Part shown: positions 1 through 7,617 of the stretch, in pieces | Layout of the letters: the number at the start of each line of letters is the position of its first letter | Position numbering within the stretch: the first letter of the stretch is position 1 | NCBI GenBank assembly: GCA_934661005.1 | Contig: CAKUIK010000004.1 | Location: 18,866 to 82,865 of the forward strand | From: an uncultured Slackia sp. | GTDB lineage: Bacteria; Actinomycetota; Coriobacteriia; Coriobacteriales; Eggerthellaceae | Direction of reading: 5' to 3' | Length of the DNA: 64,000 nt | Notes under the pieces: model-generated | Database searches by the model: none | Seen by the model: the letters and a program-made list of their open reading frames with translations, nothing else | Told to the model about the DNA's origin: nothing | Translations under genes and position numbers: made by a program

Positions 1-269
1 CGGGCCTGCTTTCTACGGCGGCCATTTGCACCGGTCGCGACGCTGCGGAAATCGCCGAGGAAATTGGCATGGGCGGTTCGGGCCAGCTGAAGAAATACAC
101 GACCGAAGCTGTGAACAATTACTTCGAGCCCATTCGCGAGCGTCGTCACCAGTTCGAGGCCGACCTCGACTACGTGAAAGATGTGTTGCATGAAGGCAAT
201 CGCCGCGCGAACGAAGTCGCCGAGAAAACGCTTGGCGAGGTGCAAGAAGCCATGGGTATGGTGTACTAG
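1..269 (+). CDS. trpS: Tryptophanyl-tRNA synthetase, C-terminal part
   Basis: The reading frame is open from the first bases of the window and ends at TAG 267-269, so only about the last 88 residues are present. The visible part carries the helical C-terminal region typical of class I TrpRS, including the stretch KKYTTEAVNNYFEPIRERR and the ending AMGMVY. The enzyme charges tRNA-Trp in the cytoplasm. The HIGH and KMSKS motifs would lie upstream of the window, so the identification rests on this tail alone. A strong terminator follows 54 bp downstream, so trpS is the last gene of its transcript. Confidence 0.75.
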   Translation, partial: GLLSTAAICTGRDAAEIAEEIGMGGSGQLKKYTTEAVNNYFEPIRERRHQFEADLDYVKDVLHEGNRRANEVAEKTLGEVQEAMGMVY

Positions 270-322
270 GCGAAACAATAAGCGATTTGCCGCGAACTCG
301 CGCCAAAGAGGCCACGATACAG

Positions 323-352
323 GAAAGGAGCCGATGGGCTCCTTTCTTTTTT
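323..352 (+). terminator. Intrinsic terminator after trpS
   Basis: A perfect 10-bp stem (323-332 with 337-346) closes a GATG loop and is followed by six T residues. It ends the trpS transcript. Confidence 0.9.
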
Positions 353-547
353 CGAGGAGGCGCGGGCGGTGCCTGCGCGACGCACATGCATGTGGGCCTC
401 GCCGTTTGACGGAGGTTCGCTGTGCCCGGCGCGATTTGCCGCGCGGCGTCTGTTTTCCTCCTGATAGCTTAGCTGCGGGCGCTCTTCGTCGGTGGCGAGT
501 CTTATGCGATTGTCGCGTGACGCGAGAGTAGCGAACAATCTTTTGCT

Positions 548-994
548 TTACAGCGTATCGGTATCGAGCCAAATGGTGAATGGACCGTCATTGATGAGCT
601 CGACCTGCATCATCGCGCCGAACGATCCCGTTTCCACGTGGCCCAAATCGCGCGCGACGAGGCTTGCGAAATACTCGTAAAGGCGATTTGCCTCGTCGGG
701 TGCGCCTGCGTCGGTAAACGACGGGCGGTTGCCGCGCTTGCAGTTGGCGTAAAGCGTGAATTGGCTCACTACGAGTACTTCGCCGCGCACATCTGCAAGG
801 CTCAGGTTGGTCTTGCCGTTCTCGTCCTCGAAAATGCGCATTTTCGAGATCTTGCTCCACAGCTTGTCGGCTTGCGCCTCGGTGTCTTCGTGTCCGACGC
901 CGAGCAGAATCAAGAACCCGTCATTGATGGCGCCAATCGTTTCGCCTTCGACCGTCACGCTCGCGCGCGTGACGCGTTGCACCAAAGCCCTCAT
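548..994 (-). CDS. dtd: D-aminoacyl-tRNA deacylase
   Basis: This 148-residue protein has the full family length of DTD, which hydrolyses D-aminoacyl-tRNAs (and Gly-tRNA-Ala) to keep mischarged tRNA out of translation. It carries the hallmark SQFTLYA (residues 77-83) with the catalytic Thr, GNRPSF (88-93), GSFGAMM (123-129) and the Gly-cisPro-like NDGPFT (135-140) that reads substrate chirality. The ATG at 994 follows GGAG at a normal distance. It is convergent with trpS and diverges from the HAD gene. The nearby trpS makes a tRNA-quality neighbourhood, but the genes are not in one operon. Confidence 0.96.
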   Translation of the reverse strand: MRALVQRVTRASVTVEGETIGAINDGFLILLGVGHEDTEAQADKLWSKISKMRIFEDENGKTNLSLADVRGEVLVVSQFTLYANCKRGNRPSFTDAGAPDEANRLYEYFASLVARDLGHVETGSFGAMMQVELINDGPFTIWLDTDTL

Positions 995-1155
995 GTCATG
1001 CTCCTATCGCGGAAAGCTCGCCGCGCACGCGCGCGGCGGCAATGGTTCGTATATGGTGGTGCAATCATACGGCATCGCGCCGATTCGTGCGGCTTACATG
1101 GCGACGAAGCGCTGTCGAACTGGATAAGAAGAAACACGATAAGGAAGAATTTGCA

Positions 1156-1809
1156 GTGGCGTTAACGACGATTTTGTTCGACAACGATGGCACGCTTGTC
1201 GATACCTACCATATGATTTTGGAAAGCTTCAAGCATGCGACCCAAGAAGTGCTGGGGAGACAGTTTTCCGAGGCGGAATACATGGCGAAGGTGGGTCAGC
1301 CGCTCGCAACGCAAATGCTCGATTTCGCCCACAACGACGAAGAGCGGCAGTGCTTGTTGAAAGCGTACCGATCCCATAATGAAGCGACGCACGACCAGCT
1401 TATACGCGCATTTCCGGGTATTGTCGATGAATTGGCATCCCTTCGCGCGGTCGGCTTCAAAATGGGCGTGGTGACTTCAAAGATGCACGCGCTTGCGTGG
1501 CGTGGGCTTCAAGTTGTGCAAGCGGCTCCGTATTTGGAATGCCTCGTGGGCGCTGATGACTGCGCGAAGCACAAGCCCGACCCAGCACCGATTCTGCTGG
1601 GCTGCGAGTGCATGGGCGCGCAGCCCGAGGAATGCGTCTATGTGGGCGATTCGCCGTTCGATATTGCCGCGGGCAATGCTGCCGGGTGCAAGACTCTCGC
1701 GGTAACGTGGGGCATGTTCTCCGAGGGAGACCTTGTGGCCGAAGGCCCAACTGCGACCATCCATGAAGTTTGTGAACTTACGGCGGCAATTCAGGCGCTT
1801 TCGAATTAA
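1156..1809 (+). CDS. HAD-family phosphatase (phosphoglycolate phosphatase/PpaX-like)
   Basis: A haloacid-dehalogenase hydrolase of 217 residues if translation starts at GTG 1156, which follows AAGGAAG at good spacing. The longer upstream reading frame has no ribosome site and no family similarity. Motif I is DNDGT (residues 9-13), motif II is the Thr in VVTSKM, motif III is the Lys in KHKPDP, and motif IV is GDSPFDI. The cap region between motifs I and II is helical (C1 type), as in Gph and PpaX. The probable reaction is removal of phosphate from phosphoglycolate or pyrophosphate; the sequence does not fix the substrate. It stands alone, just ahead of the tRNA pair. Confidence 0.85.
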   Translation: MALTTILFDNDGTLVDTYHMILESFKHATQEVLGRQFSEAEYMAKVGQPLATQMLDFAHNDEERQCLLKAYRSHNEATHDQLIRAFPGIVDELASLRAVGFKMGVVTSKMHALAWRGLQVVQAAPYLECLVGADDCAKHKPDPAPILLGCECMGAQPEECVYVGDSPFDIAAGNAAGCKTLAVTWGMFSEGDLVAEGPTATIHEVCELTAAIQALSN

Positions 1810-1820
1810 ACGAAATTTTC

Positions 1821-1848
1821 TTGAACATACGCCTCGCTTTGTTATAAT
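1821..1848 (+). promoter_or_regulatory. Promoter of the tRNA-Pro/tRNA-Gly unit
   Basis: TTGAAC (1821-1826), a 16-bp spacer and a perfect TATAAT (1843-1848) lie 19 bp ahead of the first tRNA. Confidence 0.8.
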
Positions 1849-1867
1849 AGCCAAGCTGAACGGTCGA

Positions 1868-1944
1868 CGGGACGTGGCGCAGTTTGGTAGCGCGCCTGCT
1901 TTGGGAGCAGGATGTCGCAGGTTCGAATCCTGTCGTCCCGACCA
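1868..1944 (+). tRNA. tRNA-Pro (TGG)
   Basis: Acceptor arms CGGGACG and CGTCCCG pair perfectly and CCA is encoded (1942-1944). The anticodon stem CCTGC/GCAGG closes the loop TTTGGGA, giving anticodon TGG at 1902-1904. The T arm contains GTTCGAATC. Confidence 0.97.
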
Positions 1945-1947
1945 TAC

Positions 1948-2021
1948 GCGGGTGTGGTTCAATGGTAGAACTGAAGCCTTCCAAGCTTCTAACGCGGGTT
2001 CGATTCCCGTCACCCGCTCCA
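1948..2021 (+). tRNA. tRNA-Gly (TCC)
   Basis: Acceptor arms GCGGGTG and CACCCGC pair and CCA is encoded (2019-2021). The anticodon stem GAAGC/GCTTC closes the loop CTTCCAA, so the anticodon is TCC (1980-1982). It follows tRNA-Pro by three bases and is surely co-transcribed with it. Confidence 0.97.
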
Positions 2022-2031
2022 TTAAAACGCC

Positions 2032-2063
2032 AGGTCAGAGCCTTGTACGCTCTGACCTTTTTT
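2032..2063 (+). terminator. Intrinsic terminator of the tRNA unit
   Basis: A 9-bp perfect stem (2032-2040 with 2050-2058) is followed by a run of six T residues. Confidence 0.88.
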
Positions 2064-2196
2064 GTTTGTGTACCAAAACGTGCGCCAAATGTGCACCAAA
2101 TTGGGACCAAACTCGAAAGCTTTTCAACCAGCCTCGCCGGCGCGCCTGCAAGGATTCTGCTGGACGCAGCCTTTCAGCTGAGTCCCTTCCTTCGGC

Positions 2197-3114
2197 CTAT
2201 TCGATCGGACGCAAATCGGCGAAGCCCACGTTGCGCTCTTCGGCGCGGCGTCGACGCAGGCCCTCGATGACTACCGATCCCACATCGCCGATCGCTTCCT
2301 GGTCGGCCGGCGTGAGCTTGCTCCAAAGAAGCGCCTCTGCGAGCTCGTTCGACTTTTCGCTAATAATGCGTTCCTGGAATTCGCCATCTTCGGTGGGAAC
2401 GACGAAAACGGCTTTGCGGTCGCGGTCACTTCCCATGCGGCGCACCCAGCCGCGTTGCGTAAGGCGATCGACGGCGCGAGTCACGTTTGCCGTGGGCATT
2501 TCGAGCGATTCCCCAATGTCGTTGACGCGCAAGGGTCGCGTCGCTTCGCCGAGTCGCATCATCACGAGGCAGTCGGAAAACGGCGCCCCGCAGGTCTCTT
2601 TCAGGCCGCGTTCGATAGCGAGGCGCACGAGCTCGATTGAAACCAGCGTGCGCGACGCCGGGTATTTTGCGGTGAATTCGGGGGAAAGCGGCGGATCGAT
2701 GTCGGCGCCTGCTGCAATGGATGCTTCCAGAATCTTGCGCCACGCGGCATCGTCGGTGGGGAACAGGTCGTAGAGCTCTTCAATAATGGCCGCATTTACG
2801 CGTTCCACATGCTCGCCTCCGGCCGAAGTGGCGCGTCCACGGCGAAAGCGCTTGTCGGTCGCTCCGTTTACGCGCACAGCGAGGCCGCGCTCTTCGAGCG
2901 TATTGATGGCTTGGGTAACCACGTTGGGCTTCAAGTCGAGCAAGGCGCTCACGTCTTTTTGCGGCAAGCCGGCAGAACCTGCCGTGAGCAGTTTCACGAG
3001 CACTCGATACTGCGTGATATTGAGGTCACTCGCTTTTTTCAGTGCGGCATCGAGCGCCTCGTGGGTAAGCTTGAATGCCACAAAGAATGTTGAGTCGAAT
3101 TTTGGGCGAACCAT
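2197..3114 (-). CDS. Double-domain MarR-like transcriptional regulator
   Basis: At 305 residues this is about twice the usual MarR length. Two winged-helix regions are visible. The first (about 30-115) contains LPQKDVSALLDLKPNVVTQ followed by NTLEERGLAVR. The second (about 165-260) contains IGESLEMPTANVTRAVDRL and RGWVRR with the wing motif SDRDRKAVFV, which is the classical MarR D-x-R-D-x-R-x3 pattern. MarR proteins bind palindromes as dimers, so one chain with two domains may act as a built-in dimer. The ATG at 3114 follows AGAGGAA. A TTCAT-AG-ATGAA palindrome over its own promoter suggests autoregulation. Ligand and targets are unknown. Confidence 0.8.
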   Translation of the reverse strand: MVRPKFDSTFFVAFKLTHEALDAALKKASDLNITQYRVLVKLLTAGSAGLPQKDVSALLDLKPNVVTQAINTLEERGLAVRVNGATDKRFRRGRATSAGGEHVERVNAAIIEELYDLFPTDDAAWRKILEASIAAGADIDPPLSPEFTAKYPASRTLVSIELVRLAIERGLKETCGAPFSDCLVMMRLGEATRPLRVNDIGESLEMPTANVTRAVDRLTQRGWVRRMGSDRDRKAVFVVPTEDGEFQERIISEKSNELAEALLWSKLTPADQEAIGDVGSVVIEGLRRRRAEERNVGFADLRPIE

Positions 3115-3157
3115 GATTCCTCTTTCGCTGCATTAGTTCGTGCGTGCAACTGATTAT

Positions 3158-3197
3158 TTCATAGATGAACTATACCGCACGAAGCGCGCTCGGTGAA
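3158..3197 (-). promoter_or_regulatory. Promoter and probable autoregulatory operator of the MarR gene
   Basis: Reading leftwards, TTCACC (3192-3197), a 17-bp spacer and TATAGT (3169-3174) form a promoter. The palindrome TTCATAGATGAA (3158-3169) overlaps the -10 box and the expected start point, a position that suits repression by the gene's own product. Confidence 0.55.
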
Positions 3198-3600
3198 CAC
3201 TCGGCGGCAACGGAAAGTCAACATCTTGTCGCAGCGCACACGTCCAAGGCTGTGCTGGGCGCGCATGCCGCCTGCGACGCATTGCGGAAAGTGCGTGCGT
3301 AGCGAGCGACATCAATATCTTGTGCATGGGAAGGCGAAAGCCTTGAATTCGCGCGCTGTGCGAAGCGTTCTTTTGGGTTTTCGATGGGGACCCTGTTCCG
3401 TGGAATCGCAAGCGTTCACATCCGCGCCGTTGTGGAACGCGCCCGCGTTTTCGGCCATATGCGAACCTACCTGCGGCTTTGTTTCGGATGGGCTTTCGGC
3501 TTGGGTTCCTAGGCACGTTAGCGGTGCGATTGCAAGGTCAATCGCCGAATTCGAGCATGTTTTTTCGTCTGCGAACGGTTTCATTCGAGCCGACCTGCAT
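3198..3600. other. Intergenic stretch without recognised content
   Basis: About 400 bp between the MarR promoter and the nrdD control region. Short reading frames exist on both strands, but none has a good ribosome site or recognisable protein sequence. I see no RNA gene or repeat here. Confidence 0.5.
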
Positions 3601-3648
3601 AAACACGATACTGTGCAGTATTCAAATAACAATCACAAGATATTGTGG
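3601..3648 (+). promoter_or_regulatory. Probable NrdR box pair upstream of nrdD
   Basis: The right-hand site TCACAAGATATTGTGG (3633-3648) contains the perfect inverted repeat CACAA-GATA-TTGTG and matches the NrdR consensus acaCwAtATaTwGTGt closely. A weaker site at 3601-3616 (about 11 of 16 positions) lies 32 bp away centre to centre, the roughly three-turn spacing usual for NrdR box pairs. NrdR represses ribonucleotide reductase genes when dATP is high. Confidence 0.65.
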
Positions 3649-3677
3649 TCTGTTTGAGCTATCATAAAGGCATCGAA

Positions 3678-3707
3678 ACCTGGGTTTTCGCAAAGGGAAA
3701 CCCAGGT
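3678..3707 (+). other. Hairpin in the nrdD leader
   Basis: ACCTGGGTTT (3678-3687) pairs perfectly with AAACCCAGGT (3698-3707), and two further inner pairs are possible. No U-tract follows, so it is more likely an RNA-stabilising or regulatory hairpin than a terminator. Confidence 0.5.
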
Positions 3708-3818
3708 GGTGTTGTCTTATGGGCGGGGCGCAAGGCTCCGATGATGCGCGCATATGGGGCATCTGAATGCGCGATTTGACAAAAGTGGCACATGGCGACG
3801 AATTGATTGGGGAATGCG

Positions 3819-6041
3819 ATGAAAATCATCAAGCGCAGCGGCTCGGAAGTAACGTTCGACATCCAAAAGATCGTGAACGCGATCACCGCGGCCAACAACG
3901 ACGCCGCGCCTCACGAGCGTCTTACCGAAGATCAAATCGCGCTTGCCGCCCACAGCGTTGAATGGCTGTGCGGCCGCGCTGGCCATACCGTGTCGGTCGA
4001 GGAAATCCAGGACATGGTCGAGAACCAGATTATGGCCCTGGGTCGTTTCGAGGTTGCGCGCAAGTACATCATCTATCGCTACCTCCAAACGCTCAAGCGC
4101 ACGTCGAACACCACCGACGACAAAATCTTGTCGCTCATCGAATGCAACAACGAAGAAGTGAAGCAGGAGAATTCGAACAAGAACCCCACGGTGAATTCCG
4201 TGCAGCGCGACTATATGGCGGGCGAGGTTTCCAAAGACATCACCATGCGCCTTCTGCTGCCGGCCGAGGTTGTGGCCGCCCATAACGAGGGCATCATCCA
4301 CTTCCACGACTCCGATTACTTCGCGCAGCATATGCACAATTGCGACCTTGTGAACCTGGAAGACATGCTGCAGAACGGCACCGTGATTTCCGGCACGCTC
4401 ATCGAGCGCCCGCATAGCTTCTCTACGGCTTGCAACATCGCCACTCAGATTATCGCTCAGGTGGCGAGCTGCCAGTATGGCGGCCAGTCCATCTCGCTTA
4501 CGCACCTTGCGCCGTTCGTCGAAGTAAGCCGCCAGAAGATTCGTCGTCAGGTGCTTGACGAAATCAATACGCTGGGCCTGGAAACCACGTCCGAGAAAAT
4601 CAACGAAGTGGTCGAGGCTCGCCTGCGCGATGAAATCCGCCGCGGCGTGCAAACCATCCAGTACCAGGTCGTCACGCTCATGACCACCAACGGCCAGGCG
4701 CCGTTCGTCACGGTGTTCATGTATCTCAACGAGGCCCGCACTCCTGAAGAGAAGCGCGACTTGTCCATGATCGTCGAAGAAGTGCTCCGCCAGCGTTACG
4801 AGGGTGTGAAAAACGAGGAAGGCGTCTGGATTACTCCGGCGTTCCCGAAGCTCATTTACGTGCTCGAGGAAGACAACATCACCGAAGATGCCCCGTATTT
4901 CTACCTTACGCAGCTGGCCGCGAAATGCACCGCCAAGCGCATGGTGCCCGACTATATCTCTGAAAAGAAGATGCGCGAGCTGAAGCTTTCCAAGGGCGAG
5001 ACCGAGGGCAACGGCGATTGCTACACCTGCATGGGCTGCCGTAGCTTCCTTACCCCCGACCGCTCGGGCAACGGCTACGACAATGTGGCCAACGCGGGCA
5101 ACTACGAACCGGGCAAGCCGAAGTACTACGGCCGCTTCAACCAGGGCGTCGTTACCATCAACCTGGTCGATGTCGCGTGTTCCTCGCAGGGCGACGAGAA
5201 GAAGTTCTGGGAAATCTTCGATGAGCGCCTGGAGCTGTGCCACGAAGCCCTTATGTGCCGCCACAACCGCTTGAAGGGCACGCTTTCCGACGCGGCGCCT
5301 ATTCTGTGGCAGTACGGCGCATTGGCGCGCCTGCCCAAGGGCGAGCCCATCGACAAGCTGCTCTACGGAGGCTATTCCACCATTTCGCTGGGATACGCGG
5401 GCTTGTATGAATGCGTGAAGTACATGACCGGCCACAGCCACACCGATTCGGAAGGCACGCCTTTCGCGCTCGAGGTTATGCAGCACATGAACGACAAGTG
5501 CGCCGAGTGGAAGGAAGCGAGCAACATCGACTTCTCGTTGTATGGCACGCCGCTCGAATCCACGACGTACAAGTTCGCGAAGTGCCTGCAGCGCCGCTTC
5601 GGCATTATCGAGGGCATTACCGACAAGGGCTACATCACGAACAGCTATCACGTGCATGTGTCCGAGGAAATCGATGCGTTCGACAAGCTGAAGTTTGAGA
5701 GCCAATTCCAGCGCTTGAGCCCTGGCGGAGCTATCAGCTACGTCGAGGTGCCCAATATGCAGGACAACCTGAAGGCCGTCATTCGCGTGATGCAGTACAT
5801 CTACGACAACATCATGTATGCCGAGCTGAACACCAAGAGCGATTACTGTCAGGTGTGCGGCTACGACGGCGAGATCAAGATCGTCGAAGATGACGGCAAG
5901 CTCGTATGGGAGTGCCCGCACTGCGGCAACCGCGACCAGGAAAAGCTCAATGTCGCGCGTCGTACCTGCGGCTACATCGGAACCCAGTTCTGGAATCAGG
6001 GTCGCACTGAAGAAATTCGCGATCGCGTGCTTCATCTGTAA
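3819..6041 (+). CDS. nrdD: Anaerobic (class III) ribonucleoside-triphosphate reductase
   Basis: A glycyl-radical enzyme of 740 residues that reduces ribonucleoside triphosphates to deoxyribonucleotides without oxygen. The first ~95 residues form an ATP-cone (start MKIIKRSGSEVTFD), the allosteric dATP/ATP switch. The C-terminus has a zinc site built from CQVCG and CPHCG, then the glycyl-radical motif RTCGYIG (about 715-721) close to the end. The start chosen is ATG 3819, with GGGGA just upstream, rather than the TTG at 3807. Its activase NrdG lies at 7618, separated by an opposite-strand metal transporter, so the two are transcribed separately, which is unusual because they often form an operon. 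A terminator follows directly. Confidence 0.98.
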   Translation: MKIIKRSGSEVTFDIQKIVNAITAANNDAAPHERLTEDQIALAAHSVEWLCGRAGHTVSVEEIQDMVENQIMALGRFEVARKYIIYRYLQTLKRTSNTTDDKILSLIECNNEEVKQENSNKNPTVNSVQRDYMAGEVSKDITMRLLLPAEVVAAHNEGIIHFHDSDYFAQHMHNCDLVNLEDMLQNGTVISGTLIERPHSFSTACNIATQIIAQVASCQYGGQSISLTHLAPFVEVSRQKIRRQVLDEINTLGLETTSEKINEVVEARLRDEIRRGVQTIQYQVVTLMTTNGQAPFVTVFMYLNEARTPEEKRDLSMIVEEVLRQRYEGVKNEEGVWITPAFPKLIYVLEEDNITEDAPYFYLTQLAAKCTAKRMVPDYISEKKMRELKLSKGETEGNGDCYTCMGCRSFLTPDRSGNGYDNVANAGNYEPGKPKYYGRFNQGVVTINLVDVACSSQGDEKKFWEIFDERLELCHEALMCRHNRLKGTLSDAAPILWQYGALARLPKGEPIDKLLYGGYSTISLGYAGLYECVKYMTGHSHTDSEGTPFALEVMQHMNDKCAEWKEASNIDFSLYGTPLESTTYKFAKCLQRRFGIIEGITDKGYITNSYHVHVSEEIDAFDKLKFESQFQRLSPGGAISYVEVPNMQDNLKAVIRVMQYIYDNIMYAELNTKSDYCQVCGYDGEIKIVEDDGKLVWECPHCGNRDQEKLNVARRTCGYIGTQFWNQGRTEEIRDRVLHL

Positions 6042-6065
6042 CGAGCCATTGCTTGAATAAACGAA

Positions 6066-6092
6066 GGGCCAGCCTCGAGGCTGGCCCTTTTT
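6066..6092 (+). terminator. Intrinsic terminator after nrdD
   Basis: A 9-bp GC-rich stem (6066-6074 with 6079-6087) with a TCGA loop is followed by five T residues. Confidence 0.9.
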
Positions 6093-6166
6093 GCGTTGCG
6101 GGAAATGGAAAGGCGAAGGCCGATCGGCCGCAGGGGATCCAACCGGCTTCGAACCTTCGGCGCCGA

Positions 6167-7078
6167 CTATGCTGGGTTTTCGTGAATCATGATGTGCTTC
6201 ACTTCTTCGAAGTTTGCCTCAACGGCGTCGTGCGCGGCTTCCGCGATTTCATGGGCCTCAATGAGCTTGAGCTGACCATCGACGGCAATCTCGGCATCGA
6301 CATACACGCGATTGCCGAACTTGCGCGTGCGCAGCGCATCGATGCGCACCACGCCCGGAACTTCTTCGATGCAATCTCCGATTTCGCGCTCGAATTCGCG
6401 ATCGCATGGCGTATCGGTCATGTTGCTTAGGGCGTCTTTCACCACGTCAAAGGCAACCTTTAAAATAATGAGGCAAATCACCAGGCTCGCAATTGCGTCG
6501 CCCGCCGCAAAGCCCAACATGCTCGCGCCGATGCCCAAAAGCGCGCCGACCGATGAAATCGCATCGGAGCGGTGGTGCCATGCGTCTGCCATGAACGCGC
6601 TTGAATTGAGCGCGCGGGCCCAATAGCGCGTATACCAGAACATGCCTTCCTTGGTCGCAATAGATAAAACGGCCGCCCCGAGCGCGATAGCCGTCGGCGC
6701 ACCAGCGGAAGCGTACGATTTCGTGGCGATGGCTTCGAGGCTCGTGTATCCGATGGCAAGGCCCGTGCCGGCCAGAATGAGGCCGAGCATGAGCGATGCG
6801 ACGCATTCGAAGCGTTCATGGCCATAGGGGTGGGTTGCGTCGGCATCGCGCTCGGCGAGGCGCACGCCGATGAAGGCGATGGCGGTGGCGAATACATCGG
6901 AAAGTGAATGAATGGCGTCGCTGATCATGGCGGTGGAATTGCCCAAGATGCCTGCAACGAGCTTGATCGCCGAAAGCGCCACGTTTCCGCCTACGCCAAC
7001 TGCGGCGACCTGTTTTGTGATGGCCGTTTTGTTGATGCTCGGCTGCCGCGACGAATCGGATTGCGTTGCTTGCGTCAT
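6167..7078 (-). CDS. Cation diffusion facilitator (CDF) metal efflux protein
   Basis: A 303-residue CDF transporter, an inner-membrane antiporter that exports divalent metals (Zn, Fe, Mn, Co/Ni) against protons. About six membrane segments are visible between residues 20 and 215. The metal-site motifs are DAIHSLSD (54-61) and DAWHHRSD (165-172), and HPYGHERF (83-90) is the characteristic loop after segment II. The C-terminal cytoplasmic domain (about 215-303, VPGVVRIDALRTRKFG) is the dimerising metal sensor. The ATG at 7078 follows AGGAGG. A long terminator-like hairpin lies only 70 bp upstream in the same direction, which points to leader-based control. Confidence 0.95.
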   Translation of the reverse strand: MTQATQSDSSRQPSINKTAITKQVAAVGVGGNVALSAIKLVAGILGNSTAMISDAIHSLSDVFATAIAFIGVRLAERDADATHPYGHERFECVASLMLGLILAGTGLAIGYTSLEAIATKSYASAGAPTAIALGAAVLSIATKEGMFWYTRYWARALNSSAFMADAWHHRSDAISSVGALLGIGASMLGFAAGDAIASLVICLIILKVAFDVVKDALSNMTDTPCDREFEREIGDCIEEVPGVVRIDALRTRKFGNRVYVDAEIAVDGQLKLIEAHEIAEAAHDAVEANFEEVKHIMIHENPA

Positions 7079-7139
7079 GATGAACCTCCTGGTTGAGAAC
7101 GTATCGTTGCTCTTCGGGGTTCGTTTTCGTTTCGAGGGA

Positions 7140-7260
7140 AAAGAAAACGCGCCTGCGGGTCAGCTACTGTCCCGCAGGCGCGTGTGCGTCTGCTGCCAAA
7201 TATGGCCCGGCCCCATGGCGATGTGCCACGGCCTGATCAGTTTGCGCTGTTGAGCTCGCC
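7140..7260 (-). promoter_or_regulatory. Attenuator-like structured leader of the CDF gene
   Basis: Read on the minus strand, the segment contains a branched fold (hairpin between 7225-7233 and 7209-7219). It ends in a perfect 12-bp stem (7171-7182 with 7148-7159) whose downstream side runs into GTTTTCTTTT. A terminator between promoter and coding region is the hallmark of a riboswitch or attenuator. Metal-sensing leaders such as NiCo (czcD) and yybP-ykoY are known ahead of such transporters, but I cannot match either consensus by eye. Confidence 0.5.
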
Positions 7261-7303
7261 TCGTCGCTGCGCGATGGGCAATGCAGTGCAAAGAGCGCCT
7301 TTA

Positions 7304-7338
7304 TTGTATGCGAGCAGTGCCAGGTTAGTCGCATACAA
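7304..7338. repeat. 10-bp inverted repeat between the CDF and nrdG genes
   Basis: TTGTATGCGA (7304-7313) and TCGCATACAA (7329-7338) are perfect inverted copies with a 15-bp spacer. On the minus strand TACAAT within one arm could serve as a -10 box for the CDF leader, so this may be a metal-regulator operator. Confidence 0.5.
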
Positions 7339-7485
7339 CTTGCAAATGTGGCGAAAATGTGTCTGACCTGGAGATATGTGAATACTTGCGCATATGTACG
7401 TCACAGTTCGAGTATGGCCGTCTGTCGGTTTTCTGGTTCGTATCGAATGTCCTTTGTTAAGGTATGGAGAAGGAAACGGTTGGGT

Positions 7486-7604
7486 GCGATGGCGCGCGCT
7501 CATGCGCTTCCGCTTCGGTCAAGTCCTGGCTCGCGCGAACAACACATTATGTGCTGTTCGGCTCGTGCGGAATCTATCGGAATCGCACGACCGCGCGCCA
7601 TCGC
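7486..7604 (+). promoter_or_regulatory. Structured 5' leader of nrdG
   Basis: A perfect 13-bp inverted repeat (7486-7498 with 7592-7604) encloses about 90 nt. It ends three bases before the nrdG ribosome site GAGGGGG. Inside, 7536-7546 pairs with 7550-7560 through ten base pairs and one mismatch around a TTA loop. The nested folding next to the ribosome site suggests translational or stability control of nrdG. No family was recognised. Confidence 0.45.
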
Positions 7605-7617
7605 GCGAGGGGGTTTC

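Noticed and set aside
3717..6035. 772-residue open frame antisense to nrdD
   Set aside because: It is the mirror of a strongly biased coding sequence. It has no ribosome site and no domain, and its composition (Leu, Val, Ala, His, Arg) is that of reverse-complement codons.
7536..7560. Possible NrdR box in the nrdG leader (CACATTATGTG)
   Set aside because: The CAC-GTG spacing is five bases rather than eight, and the sequence is better explained as a hairpin.
7348..7617. N-terminal extension of NrdG
   Set aside because: The extension is not NrdG-like, lies over hairpins, and a strong ribosome site serves the later ATG at 7618.
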